Source: Cupriavidus pinatubonensis
GTDB taxonomy: Bacteria > Pseudomonadota > Gammaproteobacteria > Burkholderiales > Burkholderiaceae
Direction of reading: 5' to 3'
DNA: 64,000 bases
Assembly (NCBI RefSeq): GCF_019602855.1
Contig: NZ_CP080767.1
Coordinates: 558,001-622,000, forward strand
The position numbers were made by a program, and so were the translations under genes. This document shows positions 36,695 through 46,665 of this stretch, in pieces. Each line of letters starts with the position of its first letter. The first letter of the stretch is position 1. Below the pieces are notes generated by a model. It had not been told where the DNA came from, did no database searches, and was given only the letters and a program-made list of their open reading frames with translations.

Positions 36695-37258
36695 TCAGCC
36701 TCGCGCCAGGGCATCATCGCCCCAAAAAATCTCGTAAGCGCCGAGGCTTTCCGTGGCGATGCGGGGCATCTGCCCGGTCGCGTCGAGTTTCCCACTAAAT
36801 CGGCGGCCATCAGCGGTTTCAATGAAGAACGGCAGCCCGGCAAGGCAGGCCGGTTCAGCGCCGGCGGACAGATGGACCGCCTCGTCGTAGTGCCCGGACT
36901 CTCCCGGGAAATCGCTTTGTACTGGATGTTTGGCGAACCCTTGCGCAACAAGCTCGTCGTGCGTCAGGACGTGGGACATGCCCGTCATGGAGTGAATCAG
37001 CCGCGGCGAGGGATCGCACCGGCAGACACAGAGATCGCCTTCGAGTGCGTCCTTTCTGCCATGGAATGAATTACTGTGCCGTGGACCGATGCAGAGGATA
37101 TGTCCCGTTGTCTTGCAGGCCGGACACCAGACGGCGTCGCCCTCCAGGGCTAGGGGTACGCCCATCTGGGTCATTCGGGCATCATTGGCGCCAACCACCA
37201 TGCCATTAGCGGTGGTCTTGTCGCCTTGTACGAGGTTGTACCGGATGTGTCGATGCAT
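36695..37258 (-). CDS. PAAR domain-containing protein
   Basis: A 187-residue protein. Residues 1-90 form a PAAR domain, the conical tip that caps the VgrG spike of type VI secretion systems: GDKTTANGMVVGANDARM, then GVPLALEGDAVWCPACKTTG and ALEGDLCVCRCD. The C-terminal 90 residues form a small extension ending GQMPRIATESLGAYEIFWGD, seen in other PAAR proteins that carry adaptor or linker regions. The ATG at 37258 has AAGGAG six bases upstream, which decides against the earlier ATG at 37273. No vgrG or tss genes are in the window, so this is an orphan spike-effector unit. Confidence 0.83.
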   Translation of the reverse strand: MHRHIRYNLVQGDKTTANGMVVGANDARMTQMGVPLALEGDAVWCPACKTTGHILCIGPRHSNSFHGRKDALEGDLCVCRCDPSPRLIHSMTGMSHVLTHDELVAQGFAKHPVQSDFPGESGHYDEAVHLSAGAEPACLAGLPFFIETADGRRFSGKLDATGQMPRIATESLGAYEIFWGDDALARG

Positions 37259-37471
37259 GGGATGCTCCTTCATTGCCTGAGAAGGGGGCGCATCCATGCG
37301 TATAGCGCCGATAAGGCGCGTTTGGAATCGACAAATTCCTAAAGTCGCTGAGGAAAAGGCTGAATTTCAGTGGAGGTGTCGCGTGTATATGGCGCTTCTG
37401 GCGAACGGCTGGAGGGCTTTCTGGACTGCCGCATAGCAGTCGGTACTGCTCAGGCGAAGAGCCAGGAAGGC

Positions 37472-38458
37472 CTATCCCCCGAACGCGGCTGCGGCCCTCT
37501 GCAGCCGATCCCTGACCCCAGCCCACTCATGCCCCTCTGGCAGCGGCTCAAACACCAGCTGCGTGAAGCCCTGCTTGTCCAGCTTGCGCAGCAGTCGGTA
37601 GAGTTCCCGCGCATAGGCGGTGGCATCCGCAGGCGCCTGCACCCACGTGCAGCGCGGATCTTCGATCGGGGCACGTCCTACCCACGCCACGCGGGCATCG
37701 GCAGCAAGCGAGGGCAGTTGTGCCGCGAGCTCGGCCGCGTCGGCCAGCACCAGCGGGGTATGCGGAGCGTAGTGAGCCTTCAGCGTGCCCGACGCACGGG
37801 GGGCCGCGGCATCAGGCGGCAGCGGCGCTTCGCCGAGCACCTTCGCCATCATCGCTGGCGTGATCGCACCCGGTCGCAGCAGGACCGGGCCGATGCCCTG
37901 GTCGAGCCTTGAAAGATCGACGATCGTCGATTCGATGCCGACTTCCACGCCATCGCCTTCCAGCACATAGACCGCATCGCCGAATTCGTCGCGCACGTGT
38001 TGCGCAGTGGTCGGGCTGACCTGGCCAAACTTGTTGGCAGAAGGCGCGGCAATGCCGCCGCGGCCGCGCTTGAAGCGCGACAGCAGTGCCTGCGCGACGG
38101 GGTGCGACGGGCAGCGTAGTCCGATGCTGTCCTGGCCGCCGGCCACTGCCGCGTGGATGTGCGAGGCGCGCTTGAGGATCAGCGTGAGCGGGCCCGGCCA
38201 GAACGCTTCGATCAGCTTTGTCGCGGCTTCGGGCACCTCGTCGACCCAGTAGCCGATGTCGGCGCCGTCAACCACATGCACGATGACCGGATGGTTCGAC
38301 GGCCGGCCCTTGAGCGCGAAGATGCGCGCGACCGCTTCCGGACTTTCGGCGTCGGCGCCGAGCCCGTAGACGGTTTCAGTGGGAAAGGCGACCAGCTGGC
38401 CGGCCTCCAGCAGGCGGACGGCTTCGTCCAGTTCGGCGGCCGTGGGCATGCGCGACAT
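37472..38458 (-). CDS. tsaC: L-threonylcarbamoyladenylate synthase (Sua5 type)
   Basis: A 328-residue enzyme making threonylcarbamoyl-AMP from threonine, bicarbonate and ATP for the tRNA modification t6A. The YrdC domain shows FPTETVYGLGADA, ALKGRPSNHPVIVHV, WPGPLTLIL and AAPSANKFGQVSPTTA. A second Sua5 domain follows a linker (RPGAITPAMM and SGTLKAHYAPHTPL), so it is the longer Sua5 form. AAGGAACACG precedes ATG 38458. It ends the purC-purE-purK run after a 42-base gap. Confidence 0.94.
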   Translation of the reverse strand: MSRMPTAAELDEAVRLLEAGQLVAFPTETVYGLGADAESPEAVARIFALKGRPSNHPVIVHVVDGADIGYWVDEVPEAATKLIEAFWPGPLTLILKRASHIHAAVAGGQDSIGLRCPSHPVAQALLSRFKRGRGGIAAPSANKFGQVSPTTAQHVRDEFGDAVYVLEGDGVEVGIESTIVDLSRLDQGIGPVLLRPGAITPAMMAKVLGEAPLPPDAAAPRASGTLKAHYAPHTPLVLADAAELAAQLPSLAADARVAWVGRAPIEDPRCTWVQAPADATAYARELYRLLRKLDKQGFTQLVFEPLPEGHEWAGVRDRLQRAAAAFGG

Positions 38459-38500
38459 CGTGTTCCTTGAAGCGGGCGAGACGGATAGGGTCAGATTGGA

Positions 38501-39745
38501 TCAGAGCGGGATGTGCAGCGCCTTCGCAGCGACATCGAACGCTTGCGCGGCGGCCTCGGCATGCTCGCCAATGCAGTTTACATGGCCCATCTTGCGCGAC
38601 GGGCGCGCGTCGCTCTTGCCGTACAGGTGCAGCTTGGCGCCGGGCTGGGCCAGCACTTCATCCCATGCCGGCGTGCGCTCCAAACCGAACTCGAACCATA
38701 CATCGCCAAGCAGGTTCAGCATCTTGCCGGCCGAATGCTGGCGCGTGCTGCCCAGCGGCAGGCGGGCCATGGCACGCACCTGTTGCTCGAACTGGCTGGT
38801 CTCGCACGCGTCCATGGTGATGTGACCGGAGTTGTGCGGACGCGGCGCCATTTCATTGGCGATCAGCGAGCCGTCGGTGAGCACGAAGAATTCGATGCAC
38901 AGCACGCCCACATAGCCCATTTCCGTGGCGATGGTCGCGGCGGCGGTACGGGCGCGGTCGGCGATGTCGGCCGACACGCTGGCCGACGGCATCTCCGTCG
39001 AGAACAGGATGCCGTCGCGATGCACGTTCTCGGCCAGCGGCCAGGTGGCGGTGCTGCCATCGGCGGCGCGTGCGGCCAGCACCGAGACCTCGTAGGCCAG
39101 CGGCAGCATCTGCTCGAGCACGCATGGCACGTGCTGCATGGCCTTCCATGCCGCGCGCACGTCTTCGCGCGTCTTCACGCGGGCCTGGCCCTTGCCGTCG
39201 TAGCCCATCCGCGCGGTCTTGAGGATGCCGGGCAGCACCGTGTCGGGCAACTGGTCGACGTCCGCATCGTGCTGGATCACCCAGTGCGGTGCGGTTGGCA
39301 CGCCGGTACGCTCGGCGCACGAGGCAAAGAACTTCTTCTCGCCGATGCGGTTCTGCGCAATCGACACGCAATAGCCGCGCGGCGCGACAAAGGCGCCTAG
39401 CTGTTCGAGCCGGTCCAGCGATAGCGATGGCACGTTTTCGAATTCCGTGCTGACGGCCTGGCACAGCTTTGCCATCTCGGCGAGCGCGGCCTCATCGGTG
39501 TAGGGTGCGCAGATATGCTTGTCGGCCACGGAGCCGGCAGGGCTGTCCTGGTCCGGGTCGAGCACGCAGACGCGATAGCCCATGCTCTGCGCCGCATGCG
39601 TGAACATGCGGCCAAGCTGACCGCCGCCGAGCATGCCGAGCCAGGCGCCGGGCAGGATGGGCGCGCTGGGGTTGTCGACGCCAAATTCGGCGCGCGACTC
39701 CGGCGTGTGGGCTTCGGAGAGGTAGGGATGGATATCGGTCGGCAT
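38501..39745 (-). CDS. purK: 5-(carboxyamino)imidazole ribonucleotide synthase PurK
   Basis: A 414-residue ATP-grasp enzyme that makes N5-CAIR from AIR, bicarbonate and ATP in purine synthesis. Visible are the dinucleotide-like start [14 protein letters not shown], the DPDQDSPAG segment, YDGKGQ in the ATP-binding loop and [11 protein letters not shown] in the active site. About 30 residues precede the usual start, so the N-terminus is longer than in E. coli (355 residues). It lies 40 bases after purE in the operon. Confidence 0.96.
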   Translation of the reverse strand: MPTDIHPYLSEAHTPESRAEFGVDNPSAPILPGAWLGMLGGGQLGRMFTHAAQSMGYRVCVLDPDQDSPAGSVADKHICAPYTDEAALAEMAKLCQAVSTEFENVPSLSLDRLEQLGAFVAPRGYCVSIAQNRIGEKKFFASCAERTGVPTAPHWVIQHDADVDQLPDTVLPGILKTARMGYDGKGQARVKTREDVRAAWKAMQHVPCVLEQMLPLAYEVSVLAARAADGSTATWPLAENVHRDGILFSTEMPSASVSADIADRARTAAATIATEMGYVGVLCIEFFVLTDGSLIANEMAPRPHNSGHITMDACETSQFEQQVRAMARLPLGSTRQHSAGKMLNLLGDVWFEFGLERTPAWDEVLAQPGAKLHLYGKSDARPSRKMGHVNCIGEHAEAAAQAFDVAAKALHIPL

Positions 39746-39785
39746 TGCTCGGTTCCGTGGTTTCCGGGGGTTACTGCGCGATGGA

Positions 39786-40283
39786 TTACAGCGGCAGCGT
39801 CATCGCGCGCGCGGCTTCGGTCTGCCTGGCGCGGAATGCTTCCAGCGCGCTGGCCAGCGCGTCGTCGGTGGTGGCCAGCGTGGCGATCGCATGCAGCGCC
39901 GCATTGGCCGCGCCGGCTTCGCCGATCGCGAACGTCGCGACGGGCACGCCCTTGGGCATCTGCACGATCGACAGCAGCGAGTCCTCGCCGCGCAGGTACT
40001 TGGACGGCACCGGCACGCCGAACACCGGCACGATGGTCTTGGCGGCGATCATGCCCGGCAGATGCGCGGCACCGCCGGCACCGGCGATGATCGCGCGGAT
40101 GCCACGGCTGCGCGCGGTCTCCGCATAGCGGAACATGTCGTCGGCCATGCGGTGCGCCGAAACGACCTGTGCCTCGAACGGCACGCCGAAATCCTTCAGC
40201 ATGGCCACGGCGTGCTGCATCACGTCCCAGTCGGAACTGCTGCCCATTACGACGCCGACGACCGGCTTTTCTTGCTTGCTCAC
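39786..40283 (-). CDS. purE: N5-CAIR mutase PurE
   Basis: A 165-residue class I PurE converting N5-CAIR to CAIR. The motifs [22 protein letters not shown] and [11 protein letters not shown] are diagnostic. Start choice: the GTG at 40283 ([10 protein letters not shown]) is preceded by GGAG eight bases upstream and starts like family members, while the other candidate GTG at 40316 lies inside purC. It begins 16 bases after purC and is followed by purK. Confidence 0.96.
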   Translation of the reverse strand: MSKQEKPVVGVVMGSSSDWDVMQHAVAMLKDFGVPFEAQVVSAHRMADDMFRYAETARSRGIRAIIAGAGGAAHLPGMIAAKTIVPVFGVPVPSKYLRGEDSLLSIVQMPKGVPVATFAIGEAGAANAALHAIATLATTDDALASALEAFRARQTEAARAMTLPL

Positions 40284-40299
40284 GTCTTGTTCTCCGGGC

Positions 40300-41208
40300 T
40301 TACTGGAGTTCTTCACCCGTCAAGCGGGTCAGCGCTTCACGGTACTTGGCGGCGGTCTTTTCGATCACGTCATCCGGGAGCTTTGGCGCCGGCGCGGTCT
40401 TCGGCCACGGCTTGCCGTCGATGCGCACGGCTTCAAGCCAGTCGCGCACGAACTGCTTGTCGAACGACGGCGGGTTGGTGCCGACCTGGTACGAATCGGC
40501 CGGCCAGAAGCGCGACGAATCGGCGGTCAGCACTTCGTCCATCAGCGTGAGAGTGCCGTTTTCATCCAGGCCGAACTCGAACTTGGTGTCGGCGATGATG
40601 ATGCCGCGCGTGGCGGCGAATTCGGCCGCTTCCTTGTACAGCCGGATCGAGATGTCGCGCATCTGGCGGGCCAGCGCGATGCCGATGCGCTCTTCCACTT
40701 CGCCGAACGAGATGTTCTCGTCGTGCTCGCCCATCTCGGCCTTGGCGGCCGGCGTGAAGATCGGTTCGGGCAGCTTCTGCGCGTTCTGCAGGCCGGCCGG
40801 CAGTTCGATGCCGCAGACCTTGCCCGTCGCCTGGTAGTCCTTCCAGCCGCTGCCAGCCAGGTAGCCGCGCACCACGGCTTCGACCAGGATCGGCTTCAGG
40901 CGCTTGACCACCACGGCGCGGCCCTTGACCTGTTCCACTTCTGCGGGCGCGACGACGGTTTCGGCAGCAACGCCGGTCTCGTGGTTCGGCACGATATGCG
41001 CGAGCTTGCGGAACCAGAAATTCGCCATCTGGTTCAGCACGCGGCCCTTGTCGGGAATCGGCTCGCCCATGATGACGTCGAAGGCCGACAAGCGGTCCGT
41101 GGTGACGATGAGCAGCTTGTCTTCGCCGACGGCGTAGTTGTCGCGCACCTTGCCGTGGCCAAGCAGCGGCAGGGAAGAGATGGAGGACTGGTAGAGAGCG
41201 TTGGACAT
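40300..41208 (-). CDS. purC: Phosphoribosylaminoimidazole-succinocarboxamide synthase PurC
   Basis: A 302-residue SAICAR synthetase that joins CAIR and aspartate using ATP. Visible are [35 protein letters not shown], the [20 protein letters not shown] motif and [13 protein letters not shown]. The length is that of the longer bacterial/plant-like branch rather than the 237-residue E. coli form. It starts the purC-purE-purK-tsaC run, about 100 bases after fba. Confidence 0.96.
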   Translation of the reverse strand: MSNALYQSSISSLPLLGHGKVRDNYAVGEDKLLIVTTDRLSAFDVIMGEPIPDKGRVLNQMANFWFRKLAHIVPNHETGVAAETVVAPAEVEQVKGRAVVVKRLKPILVEAVVRGYLAGSGWKDYQATGKVCGIELPAGLQNAQKLPEPIFTPAAKAEMGEHDENISFGEVEERIGIALARQMRDISIRLYKEAAEFAATRGIIIADTKFEFGLDENGTLTLMDEVLTADSSRFWPADSYQVGTNPPSFDKQFVRDWLEAVRIDGKPWPKTAPAPKLPDDVIEKTAAKYREALTRLTGEELQ

Positions 41209-41310
41209 GGTGGTTCCGATAAAACGGCGAAGCCGCCGGGCACTGAATGCTGCCGCGGCGGCCGGAACGTCAAACCGCCTTCCGCTTGCGCGGATGGCGG
41301 TCAGGGGACA

Positions 41311-42375
41311 TTACTGCACAACCTGGGCAAGCTTGCCCGACTTGTACTGGCTGGCGATATCGGTCAGCGACACCGGCTTGATCTTGCCGGCCTGGCCTTC
41401 GCAGCCGAAGGCGATGTAGCGGGCCTTGCAAACCTGCTTGGCGGCTTCGCGGGCCGGCTTCAGGTATTCGCGCGGGTCGAACTTGCTCGGGTTCTCGACG
41501 AAGAAGCGGCGGATCGCGCCGGTCATGGCCAGGCGGATATCGGTGTCGATGTTGATCTTGCGCACGCCGTACTTGATGGCTTCCTGGATTTCCTCGACCG
41601 GCACACCGTAGGTTTCCTTCATGTCGCCGCCGAACTTGCGGATTTCTTCCAGCAGTTCCTGCGGGACCGACGACGAGCCGTGCATCACCAGGTGGGTGTT
41701 CGGGATGCGCGCGTGGATTTCCTTGATGCGGTTGATCGCCAGGATGTCGCCCGTGGGCTTGCGCGTGAACTTGTACGCGCCGTGCGAGGTGCCGATGGCG
41801 ATGGCGAGCGCGTCGAGTTGCGTGGCCTTGACGAAGTCGGCGGCCTGCTCGGGGTCGGTCAGCAGCATGGAGTGGTCCAGCTTGCCTTCGGCGCCGATGC
41901 CGTCTTCTTCGCCGGCTTCACCGGTTTCGAGCGAGCCCAGGCAGCCCAGTTCGCCTTCGACGGTCACGCCGATCGCGTGCGATAGTTGCACGACCTTGCG
42001 GGTCACGTCGACGTTGTACTCGTAGTCGGCCGGAGTCTTGCCGTCTTCGCGCAGCGAGCCGTCCATCATCACCGACGAGAAGCCCAGGTCGATCGCGGCC
42101 TGGCAGATCGCCGGCGACTGGCCGTGATCCTGGTGCATCACCACCGGGATGTGCGGGTAGGCTTCGACCGCGGCTTCGATCAGGTGGCGCAGGAAGTGTT
42201 CGCCGGCGTATTTGCGGGCACCGGCGGAGGCCTGCATGATCACCGGCGCGTTGACCTCGTCGGCCGCCTGCATGATGGCCTGGACCTGCTCGAGGTTGTT
42301 CACGTTGAATGCCGGCAGACCATAGCCGTTTTCGGCAGCGTGGTCGAGCAGCTGGCGCATCGATACGAGTGGCAT
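41311..42375 (-). CDS. fba: Class II fructose-1,6-bisphosphate aldolase
   Basis: A 354-residue zinc-dependent aldolase that cleaves fructose-1,6-bisphosphate. The zinc ligands and active site are seen in [39 protein letters not shown] and [13 protein letters not shown]. The length and sequence match the Calvin-cycle-type (CbbA) class II enzymes of betaproteobacteria. The ATG at 42375 follows CAGGAG. It lies 126 bases after pyk and is followed by purC. Confidence 0.97.
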   Translation of the reverse strand: MPLVSMRQLLDHAAENGYGLPAFNVNNLEQVQAIMQAADEVNAPVIMQASAGARKYAGEHFLRHLIEAAVEAYPHIPVVMHQDHGQSPAICQAAIDLGFSSVMMDGSLREDGKTPADYEYNVDVTRKVVQLSHAIGVTVEGELGCLGSLETGEAGEEDGIGAEGKLDHSMLLTDPEQAADFVKATQLDALAIAIGTSHGAYKFTRKPTGDILAINRIKEIHARIPNTHLVMHGSSSVPQELLEEIRKFGGDMKETYGVPVEEIQEAIKYGVRKINIDTDIRLAMTGAIRRFFVENPSKFDPREYLKPAREAAKQVCKARYIAFGCEGQAGKIKPVSLTDIASQYKSGKLAQVVQ

Positions 42376-42501
42376 GTCAAAACTCCTGAAGGTAAATGGT
42401 GTGTCTCTGAATCTTGTTCTGCTGGCGCGGGCCAAGCCTGCGGCGCAGCGCATTTTGCACCGCTTGCCGTAGTGCTTCTGCCCGCCGCCGCACAAATGGC
42501 T

Positions 42502-43938
42502 TCAACTTCCCACCCTGACGATCTTGAGGGTGTTGGTGCCGCCGGGCTGGCCCATGGGCTCGCCGATGGTCAGCACGATGAAATCGCCGCGCTGCACCAC
42601 GCCCTGCGCGAGCAGCAGCTCTTCGGCCTGCTCCAGCGCGGTGTCGCGGTCGGTGCTGGCGTCAAGCGGCAGCGGCACGACGTTGCGGTACAGCTGCATC
42701 TTGCGCTGCGACGCCACGTTGGGCGTCATCGCGTAGATCGGCACGTGGATGCGGTGACGGCTCATCCACAGCGCAGTCGCGCCCGAATCGGTCAGTGCGG
42801 CAATCGCCTTCACCTGCAAATGATAGGCGGTGAACAGCGCACCCATTGCCACCGACTGGTCGATGCGCGAAAAGGTCTGATTGAGGAAGTCCGTGTCGAG
42901 CTGCACGACTTCGGACTTCTCGGCTTCGATGCAGACTGCGGCCATGGCCTCGACCGTCTCGACCGGATAGCGCCCGGCGGCGGTCTCGGCCGACAGCATG
43001 ACGGCGTCGGTGCCGTCGAGCACGGCGTTGGCCACGTCGGACACCTCGGCGCGCGTCGGCACCGGGTTCACGATCATGCTTTCCATCATCTGCGTGGCGG
43101 TGATTGTCAGCTTGTTGGCCTCGCGCGCGAGCTTGATCATGCGCTTCTGCAGTGCCGGCACCGCGGCATTGCCGACTTCCACGGCCAGGTCGCCACGCGC
43201 GACCATGATGCCGTCAGACGCCTGCAGGATTTCTTCAAGCACGCCCGGGTTGATCGCTTCGGCGCGCTCGATCTTGGCGATCATGCGCGCCTTGCGGCCA
43301 TACGGCTGGCCTGCGACCGCTGCGAGCTGGCGCGCCATTTCCATATCGGTGGCGTTCTTCGGGAAGCTCACCGCGACATAGTCCGCGCCCAGGGCCATGG
43401 CGGTCTTGATGTCGTCCATGTCCTTGGCCGTCAGCGCCGGCGCCGACAGCCCGCCGCCCTGGCGGTTGATGCCCTTGTTGTTCGACAGGTCGCCGCCGAT
43501 GCGCACGGTGGTGAAGATCTCCGTGCCGAGCACACGGTCCACGACCAGCACGATCAGGCCGTCGTTGAGCAGCAGCAGGTCGCCTGGGCCCACGTCGCGC
43601 GGCAGGTCCTGGTAGTCCAGGCCGACGCGTTCCTGGTTGCCGAGCTGGCACGACGAGTCGAGCACGAACGGGTCGCCCGGCTTGAGCGTGACCTTGCCGC
43701 TCTCGAACTTGCCCACGCGGATCTTCGGGCCCTGCAGGTCGGCCATGATGGCCACTTCGCGCCCGCAGGCCTGCGCGGCTTCGCGCACCAGCGTGGCGCG
43801 GTCGATATGGTCCTGCGCGGTGCCGTGCGAGAAATTCAGCCGCACCACGTCGACCCCCGCGGCAATCATGCGCGTCAGCACTTCCAGCGAGCTGGAAGCG
43901 GGGCCGATGGTGGCGACGATCTTGGTGGAGCGGGTCAT
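42502..43938 (-). CDS. pyk: Pyruvate kinase
   Basis: A 478-residue pyruvate kinase that makes pyruvate and ATP from phosphoenolpyruvate. It starts RSTKIVATIGPASSS and shows RLNFSHGT, ADLQGPKIRVG, the catalytic MIAKIERAEAI, VARGDLAVE and MLSAETAAGRYP. It lies 38 bases after pgk on the minus strand, so it is co-transcribed. AAGGATCCCCCGCC precedes the ATG. Confidence 0.97.
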   Translation of the reverse strand: MTRSTKIVATIGPASSSLEVLTRMIAAGVDVVRLNFSHGTAQDHIDRATLVREAAQACGREVAIMADLQGPKIRVGKFESGKVTLKPGDPFVLDSSCQLGNQERVGLDYQDLPRDVGPGDLLLLNDGLIVLVVDRVLGTEIFTTVRIGGDLSNNKGINRQGGGLSAPALTAKDMDDIKTAMALGADYVAVSFPKNATDMEMARQLAAVAGQPYGRKARMIAKIERAEAINPGVLEEILQASDGIMVARGDLAVEVGNAAVPALQKRMIKLAREANKLTITATQMMESMIVNPVPTRAEVSDVANAVLDGTDAVMLSAETAAGRYPVETVEAMAAVCIEAEKSEVVQLDTDFLNQTFSRIDQSVAMGALFTAYHLQVKAIAALTDSGATALWMSRHRIHVPIYAMTPNVASQRKMQLYRNVVPLPLDASTDRDTALEQAEELLLAQGVVQRGDFIVLTIGEPMGQPGGTNTLKIVRVGS

Positions 43939-43976
43939 GGCGGGGGATCCTTGTCCGGACGCGGGCCAGCGCGGCC

Positions 43977-45173
43977 TCAGCCTGCTGCGCGTTGCTCCAG
44001 CACTTCGAATGCGGGCAGCTTCTTGCCTTCCAGGAACTCCAGGAACGCGCCGCCGCCGGTCGAGATATAGCCCACGCGGTCGGCAATGCCGTACTTGGCG
44101 ATGGCGGCCAGCGTGTCGCCGCCGCCGGCGATCGAGAATGCCTTGGAATCGGCGATGGCTTCGGCCAGCACCTTGGTGCCGTTGCCGAACTGGTCGAACT
44201 CGAACACGCCCACCGGGCCGTTCCACACGATGGTACCGGCAGCCTTGAGCTGGTCGGCCAATTGCGCGGCGGTCTTCGGCCCGATGTCGAGGATCATGTC
44301 GTCGTCGGCCACGTCCTTGACGTCCTTGACGGTGGCGGCCGCGGTGGCGCTGAACGCCTTGGCGCACACGACGTCGACCGGAATGGGTACCGAGGCACCG
44401 CGCTTGGCCATGATGTCGATGATGGTCTTGGCATCGGCCACCAGGTCGGCTTCGGCCAGTGACTTGCCGATCTTCAGGCCGGCGGCCAGCATGAAGGTGT
44501 TGGCGATGCCGCCGCCGACGATCAGGTTGTCCACCTTGTCGGCCAGCGACTTCAGGATGGTCAGCTTGGTCGAGACCTTCGAGCCGGCCACGATGGCGAC
44601 CAGCGGACGCGCCGGCTGGCCCAGCGCCTTGCCCAGTGCGTCGATCTCGGCAGCCAGCAGCGGGCCGGCGCAGGCGATCGGCGCGTACTTGGCGATGCCG
44701 TGCGTGGTCGCTTCGGCGCGGTGAGCGGTGCCGAACGCGTCATTGACGTACACGTCGCACAGCTTGGCCATCTTCTGCGCCAGTTCGTCGCTGTTCTTCT
44801 TTTCGCCCTTGTTCACGCGGCAGTTTTCCAGCAGCACCACCTGACCCGGAGCGACCTCCACGCCATCGACCCAGTTCTGCACCAGCTTCACCGGCTTGCC
44901 CAGCAGTTCGGAGAGGCGCGTGGCAATCGGCGCCAGCGAATCGGCCGGCTTGAACTCGCCTTCGGTCGGGCGGCCCAGGTGCGACGTGACCATCACGGCG
45001 GCGCCAGCAGCCAGGCAGGCCTCGATGGCCGGCACCGAAGCGCGGATGCGGGTGTCCTCGGTGATATTGCCGGCGTCATCCTGCGGCACATTCATGTCGG
45101 CGCGGATAAAAACACGCTTGCCGGAGATTTTGCCTTGGGAGATGAGGTCGGATAGACGCAGGACGGAGGTCAT
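43977..45173 (-). CDS. pgk: Phosphoglycerate kinase
   Basis: A 398-residue phosphoglycerate kinase interconverting 1,3-bisphosphoglycerate and 3-phosphoglycerate with ADP/ATP. Visible are [50 protein letters not shown] and [13 protein letters not shown], ending in the [11 protein letters not shown] hinge motif. The ATG at 45173 is preceded by GAAATTTCAGC and gives the normal N-terminus; the frame is open 45 bases further. First gene of the pgk-pyk-fba run. Confidence 0.98.
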   Translation of the reverse strand: MTSVLRLSDLISQGKISGKRVFIRADMNVPQDDAGNITEDTRIRASVPAIEACLAAGAAVMVTSHLGRPTEGEFKPADSLAPIATRLSELLGKPVKLVQNWVDGVEVAPGQVVLLENCRVNKGEKKNSDELAQKMAKLCDVYVNDAFGTAHRAEATTHGIAKYAPIACAGPLLAAEIDALGKALGQPARPLVAIVAGSKVSTKLTILKSLADKVDNLIVGGGIANTFMLAAGLKIGKSLAEADLVADAKTIIDIMAKRGASVPIPVDVVCAKAFSATAAATVKDVKDVADDDMILDIGPKTAAQLADQLKAAGTIVWNGPVGVFEFDQFGNGTKVLAEAIADSKAFSIAGGGDTLAAIAKYGIADRVGYISTGGGAFLEFLEGKKLPAFEVLEQRAAG

Positions 45174-45515
45174 GACGGTGTGATGGCGCGAGATTTCGCT
45201 GAAATTTCGGGGAAACAATCATTTTACCTGATCGCAGTCATTGCTTAGCCGGTTTGGGACCGGGCGCAACGACGGCTGTGCCTGACTCGGCACAATGGCG
45301 AGCCGTAATGTGTTGCGGCCCGCGCCGATCCCCACGAAAGCGGGGTGAGGGGTATGTCGTGCTTGCGGCCCGAGTGGGTTAATGTATGTAAAGTCTGCAA
45401 TGGCAGACACGCAGACTGACAGAGCCGGTGTGAAGCGGCCATAACAATAAGCCTGCCCGGGCGAGCCACAAGCATGCCGGGGCGGACAATTCGTCGTGAA
45501 TGCAGGGGATTGCAG
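45174..45515. promoter_or_regulatory. Divergent intergenic region between pgk and the LuxR-type regulators
   Basis: These 342 bases hold no supported gene. They include the short hairpin CCCCACGAAAGCGGGG near 45335 and a candidate plus-strand promoter TTGCGG-N16-TATGTA near 45365-45395. Both genes presumably start transcription here. Confidence 0.4.
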
Positions 45516-46625
45516 ATGAACGAAGCGGACATGCACGGAGCGATCCGTGGCTTGTACGAGGGCATTCTTGACCCTGGGGCGTGGCAGAAGAGCCTGCACA
45601 CCCTGACGCAGATGGCCGGTACCGCCCACGCCTCGATGATGGTGTGGGACACCGTGCGCGACCAGGTCACCGTCAACGAGATCGTCAACCCGGTGGTGGA
45701 GCTTTTCACCGAGTACGAATCCGATTTCCAGTCGATCGATCCGGCCAAGCAGTTCGCGCCGCGCATGAAGCCGGGCGAGTGGTATATCGACGCGCGCGAC
45801 CTCGGCGAAGGCGCTATGTCGCGCCATCCGTTCTACCGCGACTTCTTTAACCGGTTCGACCTGCGTTCCTACGTGGCCTGCCTGGTCGCGCGCCAGCCGC
45901 ACTACGAAGTCTATTTCTCGATGCAGCGCGCCATGTCGCAACCGGTGTTCTCCACCGACGATGTACGTGGCCTGTCCTGGGTGATCCCGCACATGCGCGG
46001 CGCCATGGCCCTGCGCGACCGCACGCAGAGCCTGTCGGCGCTGGCCAGCCTGTCGTCGCAGGTCGTGGAGCGCCTGAGCTTCGCGTTGCTGGTCATGTCG
46101 CCGCGGCGCCAGGTGCTGATGAGCAACCGCGCCGGCGAGCAATGGGCGCGGCGCCTGGACCCGGCCGGCAAGGTGTCCGAATGGACGCTGTCGCGCTCGT
46201 TCGGCGACATGCTGCAGGCTGCGTGCGATCCGCAGCGTGCCGCCGCGGCGCAGGCCGCACGCGCCACCGATAGCCAAGGCAACTGCGCGCAGGTAATCGT
46301 GCTGCCGTTGCCGCCCGCGCATGCGTTCGCCACCGAATGGCAGGAGCCTGCTGCGCTCGTCGTCGTCCATGAAGACGGCACGCCTCCGCCGATGCTGGGC
46401 ACGGTCCTGCGCGAGTTGTACGGCCTGACGCCGGCGGAGACCCGCGTGGCTACCGCGCTTGCCGGCGGCCAGGGCCTGCCCGAGGCCAGCGAGCAGTTGC
46501 GCATCCGCCACGAAACCGCCCGTACCCAGCTCAAGTCCGTATTCCAGAAGACCGGCACAGGCAGCCAGGCGCAGCTTTCGCATTTGCTGTCGCGGCTGGC
46601 GGCGGCGCTGGAAGGGACTGAGTAG
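45516..46625 (+). CDS. LuxR-type HTH transcriptional regulator (first of tandem pair)
   Basis: A 369-residue regulator. The first 300 residues have no domain I can name but show PAS-like or GAF-like character. The C-terminus carries a LuxR-type helix-turn-helix: ELYGLTPAETRVATALAGGQ, then HETARTQLKSVFQKTGTGSQ. It is clearly paralogous to the next gene over its whole length (both start MNE-x-x-MH and share QPHYEV, WYID, RTQLKS). The ATG at 45516 follows AGGGGATTGCAG. The ligand and target are unknown. Confidence 0.82.
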   Translation: MNEADMHGAIRGLYEGILDPGAWQKSLHTLTQMAGTAHASMMVWDTVRDQVTVNEIVNPVVELFTEYESDFQSIDPAKQFAPRMKPGEWYIDARDLGEGAMSRHPFYRDFFNRFDLRSYVACLVARQPHYEVYFSMQRAMSQPVFSTDDVRGLSWVIPHMRGAMALRDRTQSLSALASLSSQVVERLSFALLVMSPRRQVLMSNRAGEQWARRLDPAGKVSEWTLSRSFGDMLQAACDPQRAAAAQAARATDSQGNCAQVIVLPLPPAHAFATEWQEPAALVVVHEDGTPPPMLGTVLRELYGLTPAETRVATALAGGQGLPEASEQLRIRHETARTQLKSVFQKTGTGSQAQLSHLLSRLAAALEGTE

Positions 46626-46665
46626 CCCGGCAATTGCCCTGAAAAAAGAAAAAGAAGGGAAGGCA

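Noticed and set aside
40284-40316. purE start at GTG 40316
   Set aside because: It lies inside the end of purC and has no ribosome site, whereas GTG 40283 has GGAG at correct spacing and matches the family N-terminus.
41986-44070. Plus-strand open frame of 694 codons opposite fba, pyk and pgk
   Set aside because: It spans several well-identified minus-strand genes and its translation has typical antisense composition.
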